This document shows positions 15,764 through 18,307 of a stretch of DNA of 18,307 nt, piece after piece. The position numbers and the translations under genes are program-made. Source of the stretch: CAYJAD01 sp964371195 (lineage in GTDB: Bacteria; Desulfobacterota; Desulfovibrionia; Desulfovibrionales; Desulfovibrionaceae); NCBI GenBank assembly GCA_964371195.1, contig CAYJLD010000048.1:1-18307 (forward strand), written 5' to 3'. Under the pieces are notes generated by a model. It saw nothing but the letters and a program-made list of their open reading frames with translations, had not been told where the DNA came from and did not search any database. How positions within the stretch are numbered: the first letter of the stretch is position 1; each line of letters starts with the position of its first letter.

Positions 15764-15869
15764 CTATTATGCCACCAAGTCAATTTACTACCCAAAACAG
15801 TGTTCTAATATTGACACTAAGCTGGATTTTTTGAGCGTCATTTTTTTAACAAAAGTCATTGAAACTTTC

Positions 15870-15882
15870 TAGACTTAGTCTA
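15870..15882. promoter_or_regulatory. Palindrome TAGACT-T-AGTCTA upstream of the secreted repeat protein gene
   Basis: A 13-base palindrome with 6-base arms lies 177 bases before the start at 16059. A weaker AGTGT/ACACT repeat lies at 15799-15818. No convincing -35/-10 pair was found in 15765-16058, so the long leader may hold a promoter that departs from consensus. No open gene was seen in this stretch. Confidence 0.3.
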
Positions 15883-16058
15883 AACATGCGATTTTCTTAG
15901 CCTCAATTTTCTGACTATTACTTTGGTACACCTTATGCACATAATGAGTATAAGCCACAAAAATACTAGAACGTTTCTCAGCATATAAGTGGCAAAAATT
16001 TAAGGTAGTTAGAGCTAAGAGCCACTACCAAATATTTAAGAAAAAAGGGAAAAATATC

Positions 16059-18134
16059 ATGACTACTATAGCTCTTCAAAGACCAGCTGCTAACCAAACT
16101 TTAACAGTTGCTCCACAAGCTAACAATGGCCTAATGTTTGACTTTAACACTAACGAGGCTAACCTTAGCCGACATGGTGAAGACCTTAACATTACTTTTA
16201 ATGATGGTGCTGCAATCTCCTTAACAAACTTCTATAATGTGTACACTGCTGAGCACTTACCTGAATTTTTTGTTCAAAACCAAGAAATCACAGCTGAACA
16301 ATTCTTTGCTAATATAAGCAATTTAATGCCAGCAGTTGGTTCAAATAGCACTGCTACTGGTAGTGGCACAAGTGTACAAAACACCACTGGTACATTATTA
16401 CAAGGTATTGATAGCTTGGAAATTATTGATCAAGGTACTACAAATAATAATACTGCTATTAATACTCCTGAAACTACAACTACAACAGTTATAGTTCCAG
16501 ATGCTCAAGCCATGCCCATTAGTCAAGCAATACCTGCAACCCAATCCATACAAATCACTACTTCCAATAGTGATACGAACCTTCCAGCTGATTCTGTTGA
16601 GCAAGAAGTTGCACCATTGCCTCAAATTTTTGGTCAAGCTGACTTGCTAGCCGCTGACGCAGGTTCAAGAATTACCGGCAACCTATTTGCAAATGATAGT
16701 GCAAACGATGATTTAACTATTACAAACTTTATTGCTCCAGAAGGCTGGAGTGCTATAGAAAATGCTGATGGTAGTATCACGTACACCTATGACCATGACA
16801 TAAATACTACTCTTACAATACATGCCAATGGGGACTATATTTTAACTACTAATGTTGAGAATGCTGGCATTGATAATTTTTACTTCAGCTATGAAGCTCA
16901 AGACCAAGCTGGTAATTCTTATGCTGCACAAGTAACTGTTGGCAATGCTAATGCTAACAATCTTTATGTAGAAACTTTAGAAGGTGGATCTGCCTTTGTT
17001 ACAACTGAAGAAGGTAACAGTTACTTACAAGATTTTAGTAGCTATGCTGACGATACAGAAATAGGCAATCAGCATGTGAATGGTATGCTACTTGGTAGCG
17101 GCGACGATACCATTACAGTTGATAATGCTATTGGTTCACAAAACAATCCTTACTATGCTGATGCTAACGACACCTTCATTTATGGGGATGCTCTTCGCAA
17201 TGAAGACCCAAGCCAAGTTGGTGACGATGTAATTAATATTACTACTCTTGACGGAACAAAGGTTCGTGCTGACGGTAATCTTTATGATGGCGTAAATGGC
17301 GGCGACGACTTAGTTAATGTAGAGCGTATGGAAGGTGGCTCAATTATAGGTGATGGTTGGAATTTAGAAAACGGTTCTGCTGGTGGTAATGACACAATCA
17401 ATATAGACATTATGCAAAGCGGCGACATTAATGGCGACGGCGTACTTTTCTTCGGCAACGCTAAAGGCGGCAATGACGAAATAAATATAGGCACCATCGA
17501 CACCACTATTAGCGGTAACCAACGAGTAAATATTAATGGTAATTCTGGTAACGATACCATCTGCGTAGGTAATATTGATACTAACAGTGGCGACGCAGTA
17601 GTAATAAATGGTGGATTAGGTAGCGATTTATTCAACTATGACAGTGATGCCGATGACACTATGGCTCTACTTGGCAACCAGGTTTATATTGCTGGTCAAG
17701 GTCAAATTTCCATAACTGGATTTGAAGGCATTGGCTCTGGTGCTGGCAATGATTTAGTAAAGCTTTATGACCGCGTTAATAACGAGTTAGACTACAATGA
17801 CCTTTTTGTAGATGCTGGCGAAGGTATGGACGTATTGCTTGGCAACTTTAGTAGCGCAGATGAGTTTTCAACCCTAATTGAAAATGACGACATAGTTAAT
17901 ACAGAATATGTTGTACTTAGTGACGAGCTAAATAATGCCTCAACCACAAGCACTAGCGACCTTTTCAACAAGCTTGAAGATGAAGGAGTTAGCAAAGATG
18001 CAAATGGAACACTAAGCTTTGATAATACTTGGAGCAAGAACGAAAGTGTTGGCGATTTTGATAGCTACACCAACCAAGAAAACGATATGACTATCTTAGT
18101 AGCTAGAACACAAGTAGAAAATACATTAGCTTAA
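16059..18134 (+). CDS. Type I-secreted RTX-like repeat protein with BapA-prefix-like N-terminus
   Basis: This 691-residue surface or extracellular protein has no signal peptide. Residues 25-62 (FDFNTNEANLSRHGEDLNIT then FNDGAAISLTNFY) resemble the prefix domain at the start of BapA/LapA-like adhesins and T1SS substrates. A Thr/Ser/Asn-rich linker follows (about 95-185), then one VCBS/cadherin-like domain (about 188-302) with GNLFANDS and SYEAQDQAGNSY. From residue 346 a glycine/aspartate-rich region carries GSGDDTI, GDDVIN, GGDDLVN, GGNDTIN, GGNDEIN and GNDTIC motifs. These suit calcium-binding beta-rolls but lie 24-28 residues apart instead of nine. The acidic C-terminus, ending VARTQVENTLA, would hold the secretion signal. 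AGGG lies 9 bases before ATG. No secretion genes are in the window. The ligand or role is unknown; biofilm or adhesion is an inference. Confidence 0.8.
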   Translation: MTTIALQRPAANQTLTVAPQANNGLMFDFNTNEANLSRHGEDLNITFNDGAAISLTNFYNVYTAEHLPEFFVQNQEITAEQFFANISNLMPAVGSNSTATGSGTSVQNTTGTLLQGIDSLEIIDQGTTNNNTAINTPETTTTTVIVPDAQAMPISQAIPATQSIQITTSNSDTNLPADSVEQEVAPLPQIFGQADLLAADAGSRITGNLFANDSANDDLTITNFIAPEGWSAIENADGSITYTYDHDINTTLTIHANGDYILTTNVENAGIDNFYFSYEAQDQAGNSYAAQVTVGNANANNLYVETLEGGSAFVTTEEGNSYLQDFSSYADDTEIGNQHVNGMLLGSGDDTITVDNAIGSQNNPYYADANDTFIYGDALRNEDPSQVGDDVINITTLDGTKVRADGNLYDGVNGGDDLVNVERMEGGSIIGDGWNLENGSAGGNDTINIDIMQSGDINGDGVLFFGNAKGGNDEINIGTIDTTISGNQRVNINGNSGNDTICVGNIDTNSGDAVVINGGLGSDLFNYDSDADDTMALLGNQVYIAGQGQISITGFEGIGSGAGNDLVKLYDRVNNELDYNDLFVDAGEGMDVLLGNFSSADEFSTLIENDDIVNTEYVVLSDELNNASTTSTSDLFNKLEDEGVSKDANGTLSFDNTWSKNESVGDFDSYTNQENDMTILVARTQVENTLA
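17220..17618 (+). repeat. Five tandem ~27-residue GND-type repeats
   Basis: Coding repeats of 27, 28, 28, 26 and 24 residues each start with G-D/N-D-x-I/V-N/C (GDDVIN, GDDLVN, GNDTIN, GNDEIN, GNDTIC). Most have a second Gly/Asp turn in mid-repeat (IIGDGW, DINGDGV). A sixth start (GSDLFN) follows at 17619. DNA-level identity between copies is low, so the array is conserved as protein rather than freshly duplicated. Confidence 0.65.
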
Positions 18135-18214
18135 GACATAAACATACAAAGCATAAGCAAAAAAATAGCATTTTTCAAAAACTCTGCCACCAAGATAGGG
18201 GAGTTCTGTTTCAA

Positions 18215-18244
18215 AGTCTCTGCATAAATATTTATGCAGAGACT
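18215..18244. repeat. Perfect 30-bp palindrome downstream of the secreted repeat protein gene
   Basis: The first half, AGTCTCTGCATAAAT, is followed at once by its exact reverse complement, with no loop bases and no mismatch. It lies 81 bases after the stop. No T-run follows on the plus strand, so it is not a standard intrinsic terminator there. A weaker AACTC/GAGTT hairpin precedes it (about 18180-18205). It may be an mRNA-stabilising hairpin, a protein binding site or a cruciform. Confidence 0.7.
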
Positions 18245-18286
18245 GAGAGTGTTGACAAAGTCAGCACGACCGATAAATCAAGAGTA

Positions 18287-18305
18287 GGCGCAATTCACTT
18301 GCGCC
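18287..18305 (+). terminator. GC-rich hairpin GGCGCAA/TTGCGCC at the window end
   Basis: Seven perfect pairs enclose a TTCAC loop. The window ends two bases later, so a following T-run cannot be seen. It may be a terminator of the upstream gene or part of another element that continues outside. Confidence 0.35.
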
Positions 18306-18307
18306 GT

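Noticed and set aside
15811..15840. TTGACA at 15811-15816 as the promoter of the 16059 gene
   Set aside because: No acceptable -10 lies 16-18 bases downstream (AGCGTC region).
17282..17635. Minus-strand frame of 117 codons within the secreted repeat protein gene
   Set aside because: It is a shadow of the GD/GN-rich repeat coding on the plus strand, rich in Ser/Pro/Leu, with no independent support.
12567..18192. Shared 12-mer ACTCTGCCACCA at 12567-12578 and 18181-18192, with GCCACCAAG also near 15772
   Set aside because: Several 12-base matches are expected by chance in an 18-kb AT-rich sequence, and the contexts differ.
18252..18280. TTGACA at 18252-18257 as a promoter for a gene beyond the window
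   Set aside because: The best -10 (TAAATC) matches only three of six positions, and no gene is visible before the window ends.
1..18307. CRISPR arrays, tRNA or rRNA genes
   Set aside because: No regularly spaced direct repeats, cloverleaf-like sequences or rRNA-like conserved stretches were seen in any intergenic region.

Overview
The window looks like the chromosome of a Gram-negative, low-GC anaerobe. The evidence is a dcuB-aspA pair (fumarate/aspartate metabolism), two large proteins typical of type I secretion substrates, and a set of envelope-glycan genes. The N-terminus of the 16059 gene resembles T1SS substrates I associate with Desulfovibrionaceae, so an AT-rich member of that group is my best guess. 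This is tentative; Succinivibrionaceae or Campylobacterota are not excluded.

Layout. (1) 1-5268, minus strand: the N-terminal part of a giant VCBS/cadherin-like adhesin in which two kinds of domain alternate strictly. It is interrupted by one in-frame TAG at 532-534, after which the same frame stays open and repeat-like to the window edge. (2) 5287-5769: a very AT-rich divergent intergenic region with a promoter for the adhesin and a perfect inverted repeat. (3) 5770-10477, plus strand: a tightly packed probable operon of a secreted YIDPGTGS-motif small protein, a kinase-like plus methyltransferase gene split by a frameshift in an A5 run, a membrane sulfatase-fold protein, and a GT39-like membrane glycosyltransferase. 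(4) 10478-10925: a decayed ISAs1-type transposase fragment followed by a promoter with an inverted repeat at the predicted start point. (5) 10926-12500: a GtrII-like membrane glucosyltransferase. (6) 12755-15512: dcuB-aspA. (7) 15513-16058: three consecutive hairpins and a long leader. (8) 16059-18134: a type I-secreted, calcium-binding-type repeat protein built on an unusual coil of about 27 residues, followed by a perfect 30-bp palindrome.

How the genes may work together. DcuB would exchange fumarate/aspartate for succinate, and AspA would turn aspartate into fumarate for anaerobic respiration. The 5770-12500 block is best read as a surface-glycan tailoring locus. Its centre is a protein whose N-terminal half carries kinase-spaced D/N/D residues and whose C-terminal half is a SAM methyltransferase. 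That combination recalls the O-antigen chain-capping enzyme WbdD with the domains in the opposite order. Two secreted repeat proteins flank the locus, so the whole window concerns the cell surface apart from dcuB-aspA. Three separate lesions (the TAG in the adhesin, the frameshift in the methyltransferase, the decayed transposase) suggest that surface genes here are being switched or lost.
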